DNA of 64,000 bases from JABGQS01 sp963674545 (GCA_963674545.2 CAXXFB010000001.1:1364001-1428000); one strand, 5' to 3'. Positions 17,087 through 26,114 are shown, numbered from the stretch's first letter. Translations and numbers: made by a program. The notes: generated by a model from the sequence alone, not told the origin.

Positions 17087-17137
17087 AACTTTGTAAATAC
17101 TAAAAGATTTTGCATAAACAAGAAGGAAGTGATCGTC

Positions 17138-18448
17138 ATGAGAACGGTAGATATAATAGAAAAAAAGAAAAACGGCGGGGAGCTTTCACACGAAGAGATC
17201 CATTTCATAATAGACGGATATGTAAAGGGTGATATTCCGGACTATCAAATATCCGCACTAATGATGGCGATATGCTTCGTTGGTATGAGCGCAGATGAGA
17301 CAGTTGCGCTCACACTCGCTATGGAGAAGTCTGGAGATACCGTAGACCTTTCCTCCATTCCAGGCATCAAAGTTGACAAGCACTCTACCGGAGGCGTCGG
17401 CGACACCACCACACTTATTGCTGCGCCGCTTGTTGCAGCCTGCGGTGTACCGATCGCTAAAATGTCCGGAAGAGGCCTCGGGCACACGGGCGGTACCGTA
17501 GACAAACTTGAAGCCATACCCGGAGTCAACCTTCAGCGGGACACCGAAGAAATGAAAAGCATAGTTAAAAAGACAGGTATCGCAGTCGTCGGGCAGAGCA
17601 AAGACCTTGTCCCTGCCGACAAGCTTTTATATGCTCTGCGTGACGTTACAGGCACTGTGGACAGCATGCCGCTTATTGCTTCCAGCATAATGAGCAAAAA
17701 ACTTGCTTCCGGTTCGGATGCAATAGTTCTTGATGTTAAAACCGGCAACGGCGCTTTTATGAAATCACTAAGTGATGCAAAAGAGCTTGCACGAGCCATG
17801 GTTGCTATAGGCAAAGGTGCGGGCAGGCAGACAGTAGCCGTGATATCCGACATGAGCCAGCCGCTTGGCATGTCCATAGGCAACCTCATTGAAGTTGCTG
17901 AAGCCGTTGATGCACTTAGCGGAAAACTCGATATGAGCACCCCGCTGTTAGAGGTCAGCCTGACGCTGGCGGAGCATATGCTGGTGCTGGGAAAAGCCGC
18001 TGAAAGCGAAGATCAGGCAAGGGAGAAGCTGCTTGGCGCCCTTAAATCGGGAGCGGGACTGGAAAAGCTTCGTGAGATGATAATCGCACTGGGCGGAGAT
18101 CCTAAGTACGTTGACGATCCGCATTCGTATATTAAGGTAAAGAGTAAGTTTGAAATAAAAGCGCAAAAAAGCGGCTATATAGGGTCTGTTGACACTACAA
18201 AAGTCGGTATGGCAGCCGGCGCACTTGGAGCAGGACGTGCAAAGAAAACGGATACTATCGACCCCAATGTCGGCTTCGAGCTTAAAAAGCGTGTAGGTGA
18301 TAAAGTTGAAAAAGGAGAATGTCTTGCTCTGCTGTATGTGAATGATGAGCAAAAAGGAGAAACAGCCGCACAGCTTCTGACCGAGAGTTATACAATAACA
18401 AATAAAAAACCGAAAGAAATACCGTTGATACACGGAATTGAGAAATAG
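17138..18448 (+). CDS. pdp: Pyrimidine-nucleoside phosphorylase
   Basis: 436 residues from ATG 17138 (AAGGAAG 8 bp upstream; a GTG three codons earlier overlaps the ribosome binding site). It cleaves uridine, thymidine or deoxyuridine with phosphate to base and (deoxy)ribose-1-phosphate. The family signature is complete: VDKHSTGGVGDTTTLI, SGRGLGHTGGTVDKLE and the phosphate/nucleoside loop KTGNGAFM. The C-terminal domain ends in a biotinyl-like fold (VGDKVEKGECLALLYVN) as in Pdp and DeoA. Length matches the family (about 433). Single gene with its own promoter and terminator; could equally be called thymidine phosphorylase (deoA). Confidence 0.95.
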   Translation: MRTVDIIEKKKNGGELSHEEIHFIIDGYVKGDIPDYQISALMMAICFVGMSADETVALTLAMEKSGDTVDLSSIPGIKVDKHSTGGVGDTTTLIAAPLVAACGVPIAKMSGRGLGHTGGTVDKLEAIPGVNLQRDTEEMKSIVKKTGIAVVGQSKDLVPADKLLYALRDVTGTVDSMPLIASSIMSKKLASGSDAIVLDVKTGNGAFMKSLSDAKELARAMVAIGKGAGRQTVAVISDMSQPLGMSIGNLIEVAEAVDALSGKLDMSTPLLEVSLTLAEHMLVLGKAAESEDQAREKLLGALKSGAGLEKLREMIIALGGDPKYVDDPHSYIKVKSKFEIKAQKSGYIGSVDTTKVGMAAGALGAGRAKKTDTIDPNVGFELKKRVGDKVEKGECLALLYVNDEQKGETAAQLLTESYTITNKKPKEIPLIHGIEK

Positions 18449-18450
18449 AT

Positions 18451-18490
18451 AAAAAAGACTTGGGACAAATTACATCCCAAGTCTTTTTTA
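18451..18490. terminator. Bidirectional terminator
   Basis: AAAAAAGACTTGGGA ... TCCCAAGTCTTTTTT, about 11-14 bp stem with A and T flanks, between converging genes. Confidence 0.9.
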
Positions 18491-18512
18491 TTTCAGGAGG
18501 TACTATATTTTT

Positions 18513-20279
18513 TTACCTTGGCCCGGGTCTTTCACCGCCCGGCATACCGCCGCCCGGTCCGCCGCCCATTCCTCCAACAGACGCAGCATTCCCGCTTTCG
18601 TCAACTGTCGTTATATAGTCGTTTAATGTTACAGTGAACATTTCGCTGCCTCCTGATAAACTACCGCCTGACATCAGCACTTCGTTTATAACATCGCCGC
18701 TGCTTGTGCCGCCTAAAAAGAAAGTATAAGTTTCGTCAAGCGTTAAATCTTCACTTGTTATCATCACGCACCGGAATGTTTTCACGGCTGTGACTGTGAA
18801 GAGCAAATTGTCACTGCTGTCTGAAAGGCTGTAAGTTTCACCGGCCTGCTGGTCTGAACTGAAGACCACTGTCAGTAAAGGCTGCGAATCTGAATCCGGA
18901 ATCTCCATCATGCCCGCAGAGCTTAGCACCACAAGTGTTCCACCGCTTACTTCAAGCACCCCATTGGAATCAAGGCCGCCATTCGCCGAGTTGGTCGGCC
19001 CGCTTACTGAAGTAAAACCGCCGGTAAAATATAAGCTGCCGTTACTGTCCACTCCGTCTCCACCGGCGTTTATATAAAGCATACCGCCGCCGATAGTTAT
19101 GGAATAGTCGCCGCTCTGGTTAAACATATCTCTGCCGCCCATTCCGTCGCTTCCACCCGCTGCGTTTATACCATCATCGCTGGAGGTTATAGTAATGTTC
19201 CCGCCTAAGATGGATACCTTTGCCCCTTCAAGGCCTTCATAGCTTTGCAGAACAGTAATGTTCCCGCCCAGTACTTCTAATGTATCGTTGGCATGCATCC
19301 CGTCATCGTCCGCAGAAAGGGTTATATCCCCTCCGGCTATTCTTATGCTTCCGTTGCAGTTTATAGTATCCTGCTGCGCTTCAATACCAAAAACTCCACC
19401 GTCAATTATTATGCCTGTCTCCGCTTTAATACCGGCATCTGCTGCAGTTATATTCATATTTCCGCCTTCGATAATTATATACCCGCTGTCTTCGTCCTCT
19501 TCATTGTTAGACTTCATACCGTCTGCACCTGCGTTTATGGTTATATCAGCATCATTAACGGTCAAGGAATCTTTCCCCCTTATACCGTCCGCCTTAGCAG
19601 TTACGCTTATCTGCCCGCTCATTAGTATAAGATTATCCACGCACTTGATACCGCTCATATAGTTACCCGTAACCCCGAGGATTCCGCTGCCGTTTATCGT
19701 CAGGTCTTCTCCTGCATAGATAGCCGCATCCGGCGCTTCTTCTGAAGAATCGTCATAGTTCGGGCCGTCCTCAACTGTATTCTCTGTCCCTTCTGCAAGC
19801 GTGAGCACAAGCTTCTCTGCTTTATTAACTATAACAGCACTGCCGCTCTTGTTAGTTATGCAAACACCACTGAGTATGATCTGAACGACATCACTGTCAG
19901 ATGCGTCAACAACTATTTGCCCATCTGAAAGCGTACCGCTTATAACGTATTCGCCTTCATCCGTTATCGTTATCACGTCATCCTTCTCTTGTGCCCCGCT
20001 GCCGTCTATTTGTGTGTTGCCGTCGCTCAGCTTTATCGAAGTCGCTGTATTCTCGTTGTAGGAGCTGTCTTCGTCTGCTGATGAATAATCAAGCTCAATA
20101 AAATCAAGGCTCGTGTTCGTGCTGTCTGCAACTGTAGTCTGCACCTGAACAGCTGTATCTGAAGCGCTGCCGGCTGTTTCTTCCGCTTGGTCTGAAGCAC
20201 CTGATGCGTTTTCACATGCAGCAAGCATGAATATGCTAAGAGCCGCCGATATTGCTATTATCAATATTTTTTTAATCAT
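18513..20279 (-). CDS. DUF4353-type carbohydrate-binding-domain lipoprotein
   Basis: 588 residues. A lipoprotein signal (MIKKILIIAISAALSIFMLAAC, Cys22) is followed by an acidic Ser/Thr/Ala-rich linker. A long repeat region (about 105-470) shows recurring IxGGxIxI and ADGI/DDGM/SDDGIN elements typical of a right-handed beta-helix of the DUF4353 family; the Asp-Gly turns may bind calcium. The C-terminus is Gly/Pro-rich (GGMGGGPGGGMPGGERPGPR). It lies 9 bp after the DUF4956 gene, third in an operon with the VTC-domain gene. It is likely surface-exposed; function unknown, perhaps holding or nucleating a polymer made by the other two. Confidence 0.85.
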   Translation of the reverse strand: MIKKILIIAISAALSIFMLAACENASGASDQAEETAGSASDTAVQVQTTVADSTNTSLDFIELDYSSADEDSSYNENTATSIKLSDGNTQIDGSGAQEKDDVITITDEGEYVISGTLSDGQIVVDASDSDVVQIILSGVCITNKSGSAVIVNKAEKLVLTLAEGTENTVEDGPNYDDSSEEAPDAAIYAGEDLTINGSGILGVTGNYMSGIKCVDNLILMSGQISVTAKADGIRGKDSLTVNDADITINAGADGMKSNNEEDEDSGYIIIEGGNMNITAADAGIKAETGIIIDGGVFGIEAQQDTINCNGSIRIAGGDITLSADDDGMHANDTLEVLGGNITVLQSYEGLEGAKVSILGGNITITSSDDGINAAGGSDGMGGRDMFNQSGDYSITIGGGMLYINAGGDGVDSNGSLYFTGGFTSVSGPTNSANGGLDSNGVLEVSGGTLVVLSSAGMMEIPDSDSQPLLTVVFSSDQQAGETYSLSDSSDNLLFTVTAVKTFRCVMITSEDLTLDETYTFFLGGTSSGDVINEVLMSGGSLSGGSEMFTVTLNDYITTVDESGNAASVGGMGGGPGGGMPGGERPGPR

Positions 20280-20288
20280 TGTTTCCTC

Positions 20289-20951
20289 CTAAAGGACCTC
20301 ACTGGTCGTGGCTATCTGTCCGCATATTATGTCAAGATTGCCGTTCCTGCACCTGAGTTTGTCTATAAACTCTTTTTCTATTCCTTCGTTTTTAAGCGTT
20401 ATTCTATATGTGAGCTGATAAAGGCTTCCCATATTAGTTGTCCTTACTTTCAGCAGCTTTGCATTATCTGTGTATTCATTGAAGAGATCGTCGAAGAGCC
20501 CTGAATACTCAAGGTTCTCCGGTATAGTTATCCTTAAATCTTTCTTAGTCATTCTTTCTTCGCCAAACTTCAGCCTGTATAGCAAAAGCGATATCAAGCC
20601 CACCAAAACCGTAAACACCGCCGCATAGATGACATATCCCATCCCCGTTGCCAGACCCACAGCCATTGCGAAGAATATGAAACCGATCTCTCTTGCAGTC
20701 CCGGGTATAGACCTGAACCTGACAAGACTGAAAGCGCCCATTACTGCAATTCCAGTTCCTATGCTGCCGTTAACAAGTGATATGACAGCCATTACTATTG
20801 CCGGAAGCAGTACCAGCGTTACCACAAAGGATTTCGTATAGCTGCTTTTGTGCATATAGAACACTGCGATTATTATTCCCAGCAGTATCGACGCAGCTGT
20901 GTTTATCAGCGTGCTTGCAAGATCAAAATTCTCTATCATCGTTGAAAACAT
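20289..20951 (-). CDS. DUF4956 family membrane protein
   Basis: 220 residues. Four hydrophobic segments lie in about residues 12-125, with the conserved cytoplasmic element MGAFSLVRFRSIPGTAREIGFIFFAMAVGLATGMGY. The C-terminal soluble part is about 90 residues (ITIPENLEYSGLFDDLF onward). I recognise this as DUF4956, a family of unknown function that commonly sits beside VTC-domain polyphosphate polymerase-like genes and CotH-like proteins. It lies 16 bp downstream of the VTC gene. Confidence 0.85.
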   Translation of the reverse strand: MFSTMIENFDLASTLINTAASILLGIIIAVFYMHKSSYTKSFVVTLVLLPAIVMAVISLVNGSIGTGIAVMGAFSLVRFRSIPGTAREIGFIFFAMAVGLATGMGYVIYAAVFTVLVGLISLLLYRLKFGEERMTKKDLRITIPENLEYSGLFDDLFNEYTDNAKLLKVRTTNMGSLYQLTYRITLKNEGIEKEFIDKLRCRNGNLDIICGQIATTSEVL

Positions 20952-20967
20952 AATTATACCTCTTTTC

Positions 20968-21660
20968 TTATGCTAGTGCCGCATTTAAATAATTTTTATA
21001 ACAGTACCCGTATTTTGAAAACGACTGAGGGAAAATCTGCATGTCGTTGAGTATACTGCACATCCACAGCGGCATTGCACCCGGAACTTTGATCTCCATT
21101 ACACACTGATCATCACCAAGTATCCTGATAGCCTTATCATCACTTCTCAAACTCAGCTCGCTGCTGCGAAAACGTATGTTTTTATCAAATGTGACCCGAA
21201 GATTTTTATCTTCTTTCCCTACAAGTGCAGCTCTGTCGTACGCTATGTATATTCTCGGGTAAGGTTTGTAGACATTTAAAAAATATTCTATCTCCGTCAG
21301 TATCTGTTCCGATCTTTCCGGTCTTATCCCCTTGTTTATAAAATCCTCGTATTCGGCAAGCGTTAAGCAGATGCGCCTTTTAAAGACTTCCTTTTTATAT
21401 TTCTTTTTAAGCTCGAGGAAAATCATATCGTCACTGCCAGGCGCTCCATAGCTGCGTACTCTAAGTTTTTCTTTGTATACCGGCTTTTCGACCGAGCGTC
21501 TTATAATCTCGTAGTTATCTGTATCAAAGTAAAGATTTCGTATAGAGTAGGAACTATAGGCATCTTGTTCCATGTGCTCTTTTAACTTTTCATAAAGCTC
21601 ACAACACTGAGAATCTCTGAGCAGATATTTTTTTTCATATCGTTTGAAAATCTTTTGCAT
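20968..21660 (-). CDS. VTC-domain protein (polyphosphate polymerase-like)
   Basis: 230 residues from ATG 21660; AAGGA lies 8 bp upstream, whereas two ATGs further upstream lack a site. The basic tunnel-fold landmarks are FKRYEKKYLL at the N-terminus, SIRNLYFDTDNYEIIRRSVEKPVYKEKLRVRSYG, FLELKKKYKKEVFKRR, RIYIAYDRAAL and MEIKVPGAMPLW. These match the catalytic VTC fold of eukaryotic Vtc4, which makes polyphosphate from ATP. No SPX domain is present. First gene of the VTC-DUF4956-DUF4353 operon. The product in bacteria is not established, so polyphosphate synthesis is inference. Confidence 0.88.
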   Translation of the reverse strand: MQKIFKRYEKKYLLRDSQCCELYEKLKEHMEQDAYSSYSIRNLYFDTDNYEIIRRSVEKPVYKEKLRVRSYGAPGSDDMIFLELKKKYKKEVFKRRICLTLAEYEDFINKGIRPERSEQILTEIEYFLNVYKPYPRIYIAYDRAALVGKEDKNLRVTFDKNIRFRSSELSLRSDDKAIRILGDDQCVMEIKVPGAMPLWMCSILNDMQIFPQSFSKYGYCYKNYLNAALA

Positions 21661-22180
21661 AGCAGGCATCCTTTTCATATAATATATTTTACGATATCAA
21701 TATAACCCGCTTGTCTGCAATCGACTTTACAAGAATGTAAACGAAGTATTAACAAAAAAGCACGCTTGTTCTATGTAGTATACCAGCGTATAGCAAAGTT
21801 TTGATGTCTGCACAAATCAAACAAAATGATTCTAAGACTTTTAAAAAAGCAAAAAATACTGACCGTGCATCTGCACTGCCAGCATTTAAGGGAGGAATAG
21901 TATTTCTTAGAGAGTATTTGCTCTATAGTTATAAGGATATTACCTTTTTCTATTAAACCATACACAAAACTATGAACATTCTATAAACAGCCAAACCGCA
22001 GAATTCTTTTATTATCCTTTAAAAAATAAGTCAGCTTATAGAAGCTGACGAGGTATAAGGAAGGAGGATTATAGTTGTAGAATATTTCATCATTATGCAA
22101 AGTTTGTTTGCCTTGCATTTTATATATAATCAAAAAGAAGGCCTTTGAAACACAAAATAAAAAGTTTTTTATTGTCATAT
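21661..22180. other. Intergenic region of about 600 bp with no convincing gene
   Basis: Two short minus-strand frames (21771-21965, 21981-22178) lack ribosome binding sites and one spans a terminator, so I do not call them. The stretch holds the leader of the VTC operon on the left, an orphan minus-strand terminator at 22018-22049, two AGGAGG-like sequences on the plus strand without a usable start (21890s and 22060s), and the MntR-like promoter on the right. Confidence 0.6.
22018..22049 (-). terminator. Orphan Rho-independent terminator
   Basis: Minus strand GTCAGCTT CTAT AAGCTGAC (perfect 8-bp stem, 22030-22049) followed by TTATTTTTTAAAGG. No coding gene ends here. Ten or so bases upstream on the same strand is CCTCCTTCC, complementary to Shine-Dalgarno sequences. 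Confidence 0.7.
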
Positions 22181-22188
22181 ACCCATAA

Positions 22189-22217
22189 TTGTGTTATTGT
22201 TATTGTTGTGATATAAT
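22189..22217 (+). promoter_or_regulatory. Promoter of the MntR-like gene
   Basis: -35 TTGTGT (22189-22194), 17 bp, perfect -10 TATAAT (22212-22217), 39 bp before the ATG. Confidence 0.75.
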
Positions 22218-22256
22218 ATTAGATAAGCAGTTTAGCAAAGGAGGCGCTAAGCCGGA

Positions 22257-22619
22257 ATGAGTCAAAGTGAATCTAAAGAGATGTACCTGGAAACTATATA
22301 TTTGCTGGAGAAAGAAGATAGCCACGCTCATTCTGCAGACATTGCAAAACACCTTGGCGTAAGCAAACCAAGTGTTACCAAAGCCATGAACTCTCTAAAA
22401 GACCTTGGGCTGATAGAGCAGGAGAAGTATGGCCCTGTTTCTCTAACAAAAAAAGGACGTGCTATTGCAAAGAAGGTTTATGAAAACCATAAGCTCATCA
22501 CCCGTTTCATAGAAGTCACATTGAAGCTTTCTCCAAAACGGGCTGAAGAAAACGCATGCAAGATAGAGCACGTTATCGGCCCGGAAATGCTAAAGGCAAT
22601 AGAAGAATATTTAAAATAG
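22257..22619 (+). CDS. DtxR/MntR family metal-dependent transcriptional regulator
   Basis: 120 residues. An N-terminal winged helix (SKEMYLETIYLLEKEDSHAHSADIAKHLGVSKPSVTKAMNSLKDLGLI) matches MntR/IdeR. The metal-binding dimerisation helices follow (KVYENHKLITRFIEVTLKL ... ENACKIEHVIGPEMLKAIEEYL), with Glu and His ligands in the expected E-x-x-x-C/x-x-EH positions. No C-terminal SH3/FeoA domain, as in MntR. AAAGGAGG lies 12 bp before the ATG. It is a stand-alone gene with its own promoter and terminator; no transporter gene lies next to it. Confidence 0.93.
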   Translation: MSQSESKEMYLETIYLLEKEDSHAHSADIAKHLGVSKPSVTKAMNSLKDLGLIEQEKYGPVSLTKKGRAIAKKVYENHKLITRFIEVTLKLSPKRAEENACKIEHVIGPEMLKAIEEYLK

Positions 22620-22622
22620 AGT

Positions 22623-22657
22623 AAAAAAACAGCCGCCTTATAAGGCAGCTGTTTTTT
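22623..22657. terminator. Bidirectional terminator
   Basis: AAAAAACAGCCGCCTTA TAAGGCAGCTGTTTTTT, self-complementary apart from a central CG/CA mismatch, between converging genes. Confidence 0.88.
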
Positions 22658-22669
22658 GTTTGCCTTCAT

Positions 22670-23263
22670 TTACAGCGTTATGCCGTTTGCGCCGTAGTAG
22701 CTTATACCGCTTACCACGCCGTCTGTAAGCTCGAAATACAGCCTCTGGCTCTGCATGTCCTCCGGGTCTCCGGAAAGCGCATATACATAGCTTGTGCCGT
22801 CCTCGAAGCCACCTTCGCCATATGCTTCTATAACATCGTCCAAAGTGTCGCCAAGGCTTATACCGCGGTTGGTCGTAAAGTCGCCATCATAAACATATAT
22901 CTCGTTTATAAGGTCGACCCCGTCCATAGGATATGTATATACCGTTGCAAAATCATATATGAACTGTTTATCTTCTCCGTCAAAGGAACAGCTTGGCGCT
23001 GTTATTTCTTCATAATCGCTGCCAAATACATCAAGCAGCGGCTGCGCTTCTGTGCTTATAGGATAGCTGACACCGTTATAGACAAATATCATATCATTCT
23101 CGTTGAACGGCCCTGACATTTCCTCCGCTGGCTGCGTATCTTCTGTACCCTGCGCTTCAGCAGCTTCCTGTACGTCAGAATCTGCCGGCACATCCTTAGA
23201 TGAACATGCCGCAAGGCTTAAAATAAGCGTAAGCGTTATTAATATAATAAAAAGTTTCTTCAT
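22670..23263 (-). CDS. Lipoprotein of unknown function
   Basis: 197 residues with a clear lipoprotein signal (MKKLFIILITLTLILSLAAC, Cys20), then an acidic Ala/Glu/Asp linker to about residue 50. The mature domain (about 55-197) contains PLLDVFGSDYEEITAPSCSFDGEDKQFIYDFATVYTYP, a pattern of short beta strands, and a glycine-rich loop GISLGDTLDDVIEAYGEGG that resembles the periodic GxT-x-x-x-V-x-x-x-YG element of small lipoprotein sensor domains. No catalytic motif recognised. It stands alone after the SGNH-like gene. Confidence 0.85.
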   Translation of the reverse strand: MKKLFIILITLTLILSLAACSSKDVPADSDVQEAAEAQGTEDTQPAEEMSGPFNENDMIFVYNGVSYPISTEAQPLLDVFGSDYEEITAPSCSFDGEDKQFIYDFATVYTYPMDGVDLINEIYVYDGDFTTNRGISLGDTLDDVIEAYGEGGFEDGTSYVYALSGDPEDMQSQRLYFELTDGVVSGISYYGANGITL

Positions 23264-23337
23264 AATCAGTCTCCTGTTTACCTAACAATTCTATACTGTA
23301 TTCCAATAATGATACCACGTTTTGCATTAGTTTCATA

Positions 23338-24405
23338 CTATCTTTTAACGTCGCCAAGCCTCTTTGCATTATCCGCAATGTTTTGTTTATACTGCTCTGC
23401 AACGGTGACCCAATTAGAATATGCTTCATTCCAGGAAGAGTAATCTATATCTGCACGCTTATCTGTAAAATCATAATTATCCGATAGATAGCTGCCAAAG
23501 TACTGTGAAAACTTCTCTCCTCCGGCAAGGTTCAGGTGGTTCCTGTTATATAAATCTGAAGAATAATCTATGCCCATATCGCCTGTGTATTCATTAAAGT
23601 CTATAAAGGTATACCCTCTGCTTTCAATATATTCCCCCAAGTAGTTATGCTGCATTTTGCGTTCATCGCTTGCAATATACGGCGAGATCACAAACATAGC
23701 TTCAAGACCTTCAGAGTCAACATAAGAAAGGAGGTCGTCCAGTATCGCTTCTGCCTCTAGCGGTATTGCCTTTGTTTGTTCAATGCCGGATACATCAACT
23801 GTATCAAACGGCTCAACTGCATCAACGAACAGATAGCCTTTCGACAGAGCCGGCACAGTGAAGTTGAAGTATTTGAATGAGTCAAAGCTAAACTCATCCT
23901 TATCTGTGATCACAGAATGGTATTTGCTTATGTCAAAGTAATAGTCTGTGCGCTCTTTGGGGTCACTCACCATTGCGTTTATCGCCTGTATGCGGTTCAG
24001 GGAATATTTCATGTTGTCAGTGATGTTTCTAATGTTAGCTTCGGTAAGCAGCTCTTCCGGCTCTACCATAAACATAGAAACATCTATTACATATAGACAG
24101 TCAGACTGCCGCTTTTGCACCTCTTTTATCAAATACTTTATGCCTGTTGTCGGCTGAGAGTTCGTCGATATGGGATACAGCGCAATGCCGTACTCTCCCC
24201 ATATCAGCGGAGCGGAAAACAGCGGCTGTACAGGACTTGAGCCTATGGCAACAACGTCGAGAGAATCTTTCAGCTCTGCATAGAAGCCTGCGAAGCGCTC
24301 TTTCATCTCACTGTCAGGGCGGATAATATATGATGCAAATATAAACGCAGTCAGGAATATCGCTGTGAATATGAGTATTTTAATTGTGAAAACTAGCTTT
24401 TTCAT
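23338..24405 (-). CDS. SGNH/AlgJ-DltD-like membrane protein
   Basis: 355 residues with one N-terminal membrane anchor (about 7-28) and an extracellular domain. Ser56/Ser57 lie in DVVAIGSSPVQ, a DltD/AlgJ-like block I (G-S-S). Near the C-terminus DLYNRNHLNLAGGEKFSQYF (His290) matches the final SGNH block, but the residue three before the His is Asn287 rather than the usual Asp; Asp284 is the nearest acid. By position and fold it should transfer or release an acyl group on an extracytoplasmic polymer delivered by the MBOAT protein. Last gene of the FkbH-ACP-MBOAT operon, 27 bp after MBOAT. Confidence 0.8.
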   Translation of the reverse strand: MKKLVFTIKILIFTAIFLTAFIFASYIIRPDSEMKERFAGFYAELKDSLDVVAIGSSPVQPLFSAPLIWGEYGIALYPISTNSQPTTGIKYLIKEVQKRQSDCLYVIDVSMFMVEPEELLTEANIRNITDNMKYSLNRIQAINAMVSDPKERTDYYFDISKYHSVITDKDEFSFDSFKYFNFTVPALSKGYLFVDAVEPFDTVDVSGIEQTKAIPLEAEAILDDLLSYVDSEGLEAMFVISPYIASDERKMQHNYLGEYIESRGYTFIDFNEYTGDMGIDYSSDLYNRNHLNLAGGEKFSQYFGSYLSDNYDFTDKRADIDYSSWNEAYSNWVTVAEQYKQNIADNAKRLGDVKR

Positions 24406-24432
24406 CTATTTCTCCCACGTCAGCTTCCAGCT

Positions 24433-25854
24433 TTAGAAGCCTATGTATATAAACTCTATCGGGTCGTATCCCGGACCGTAATATCCAAACAGTATAACGA
24501 CGAATATGACAGTAAGGTACACCAGCCATAAAACCGGCTGCTTCATTCCGGAGAACTTGTTAAGGAAAGTCTCCTGTTTTCTCTCTATAAGATGCGAAAG
24601 CACCGTTACAGCTACAGACAACCCGAAAATTATGAAAAACTTTATGCCAAGACCGGTAGCCGCAGACCACGTCGAGAACTTGAATATACTGCCGATTATT
24701 GTGAAACCTTCGGACGCAATGCCAGCTCTCATAAACACGAACACGAGTATGTTCAGCAGTATTGTTATAATAATACTGACAGTATTGAAAAGCGGCTTTG
24801 GCAGAGTTTTCTTAAGCTTTTTGCGCCGCTTTGATATGAGCGAATCTATCGCCACGAGCACACCCATCAAAAACCCAAACACCAGGTATGCTGAAGTGCC
24901 GCCGTGCCAAACTCCTATTAGCGTAAACGTAATAAGTGCAGGTATGACAGAAGCGAACTTTTTAAGTTTTCTCATTATAAACTGCAATGGTGTAAAAACG
25001 TAATCTAGCAGCCAGCTTGAAAGGCTGATATGCCATCTGCGCCAGAACTCCGATATGCTAAGTGCAAAAAACGGGGCTTCAAAGTTTGGTTTGATATTGT
25101 AACCGAGCATAGTCGACACACCTATGGAAATGTCTGTGTATGCGGAGAAATCAAGGTATAGCTGCAGCAGGAAACCCGCCGCTGCAAGAAACCATACAAA
25201 ACCGTTGCCCGAAAGTGTAAGGTCGCTGTAATACGGTGATATCATGCTTGCCAGCATATCCGCAAAGACTATCTTTTTGAAGAACCCCCAAACAACCAGC
25301 ACAATCCCTTTGTTTACCGAAACGGCGTTTACATGCTTTTGCTTTTCTATCTGGGGAAGGAAATCTACCGCACGGGAGATCGGGCCCATTGAAACTTCCG
25401 GGAAGTATGTCACATATAATAAAAAGCGGTCAAAGCGATTGGTTGCTTCGACTGTGCCGTTGTTGACATCTATCAGATAACTTATGCTTTTGAACATATA
25501 ATATGAAAACCCCAGCGGGAAAAGTATCTGTATGCTCATTCTGCCACCAGACAATATTCCTATCAGCCCACCAAATATACCGTATCTGAATATAAAGAAA
25601 AGAAGCACGCTTATGCCGGAAAACAACACCAGCACAAAGAACTTCTTTGACTTGCTTTTTACCATCAGTCTTGCTGCGGCATATATGAAGAGCGCATACG
25701 CAACTATAAACAGCGGTGCCCACAGCTTCCACCAGCCATAGAACACAAGGCTTGCTGCTATAAGAAAATACGGTTTCGCTTTCTGCGGCAGCAAAAGATA
25801 CACAAATACAACTATTGCAACGAATATAAGAAAACTAAGAGTTGTAAATGTCAT
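24433..25854 (-). CDS. MBOAT family O-acyltransferase (DltB/AlgI-like)
   Basis: 473 residues with about eleven hydrophobic segments. Family landmarks: PLGFSYYMFKSISYLIDV (about 113-130), FPEVSMGPISRA (about 151-162), LYLDFSAYTDISIGVSTMLGY (about 232-251), ISEFWRRWHISLSSWLLDYVF (about 267-287) and the catalytic His317 in GVWHGGTSAYL. DltB and AlgI move activated acyl groups across the membrane onto teichoic acid or alginate. Here the gene lies 15 bp after an acyl carrier protein and before an SGNH-like protein, so it should accept its acyl group from that carrier. Confidence 0.94.
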   Translation of the reverse strand: MTFTTLSFLIFVAIVVFVYLLLPQKAKPYFLIAASLVFYGWWKLWAPLFIVAYALFIYAAARLMVKSKSKKFFVLVLFSGISVLLFFIFRYGIFGGLIGILSGGRMSIQILFPLGFSYYMFKSISYLIDVNNGTVEATNRFDRFLLYVTYFPEVSMGPISRAVDFLPQIEKQKHVNAVSVNKGIVLVVWGFFKKIVFADMLASMISPYYSDLTLSGNGFVWFLAAAGFLLQLYLDFSAYTDISIGVSTMLGYNIKPNFEAPFFALSISEFWRRWHISLSSWLLDYVFTPLQFIMRKLKKFASVIPALITFTLIGVWHGGTSAYLVFGFLMGVLVAIDSLISKRRKKLKKTLPKPLFNTVSIIITILLNILVFVFMRAGIASEGFTIIGSIFKFSTWSAATGLGIKFFIIFGLSVAVTVLSHLIERKQETFLNKFSGMKQPVLWLVYLTVIFVVILFGYYGPGYDPIEFIYIGF

Positions 25855-25869
25855 TAGTACCTCACAAAA

Positions 25870-26112
25870 TCACGAAACTTTAGAGTGGATCGTGTCTATC
25901 ATGTCACCGACATTTTTGAATCTGGTTGCTTCGCTCATAGCAAACTTTATGCTAAAGTGCTGCTCTATCGCCGTTATAAGGTTTATATGCTCCAGCGAGT
26001 CCCAGTCCTCTATGTCGTCGGCTGTAGTGTCATCTGCTATTTCAATACTATCATCGTCAAATACATCCCTGAAAACGTCCTGTGCTTGTTTTAAAACTTC
26101 GTCTCTTGTCAT
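25870..26112 (-). CDS. Acyl carrier protein
   Basis: 80 residues. The phosphopantetheine attachment serine is Ser39 in IEDWDSLEHINLITAIEQHF, followed by a canonical ACP helix II-III pattern. It differs from a fatty-acid ACP (DSLEHIN rather than DSLDTVE) and resembles the dedicated carriers paired with FkbH proteins and with DltC. It starts 2 bp after the FkbH-like gene stop, implying translational coupling and a shared function. Confidence 0.93.
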   Translation of the reverse strand: MTRDEVLKQAQDVFRDVFDDDSIEIADDTTADDIEDWDSLEHINLITAIEQHFSIKFAMSEATRFKNVGDMIDTIHSKVS

Positions 26113-26114
26113 TG

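Noticed and set aside
21981..22178. Short minus-strand frame (65 residues) upstream of the MntR-like gene
   Set aside because: No ribosome binding site, and it runs through a Rho-independent terminator, so translation as one protein is unlikely.
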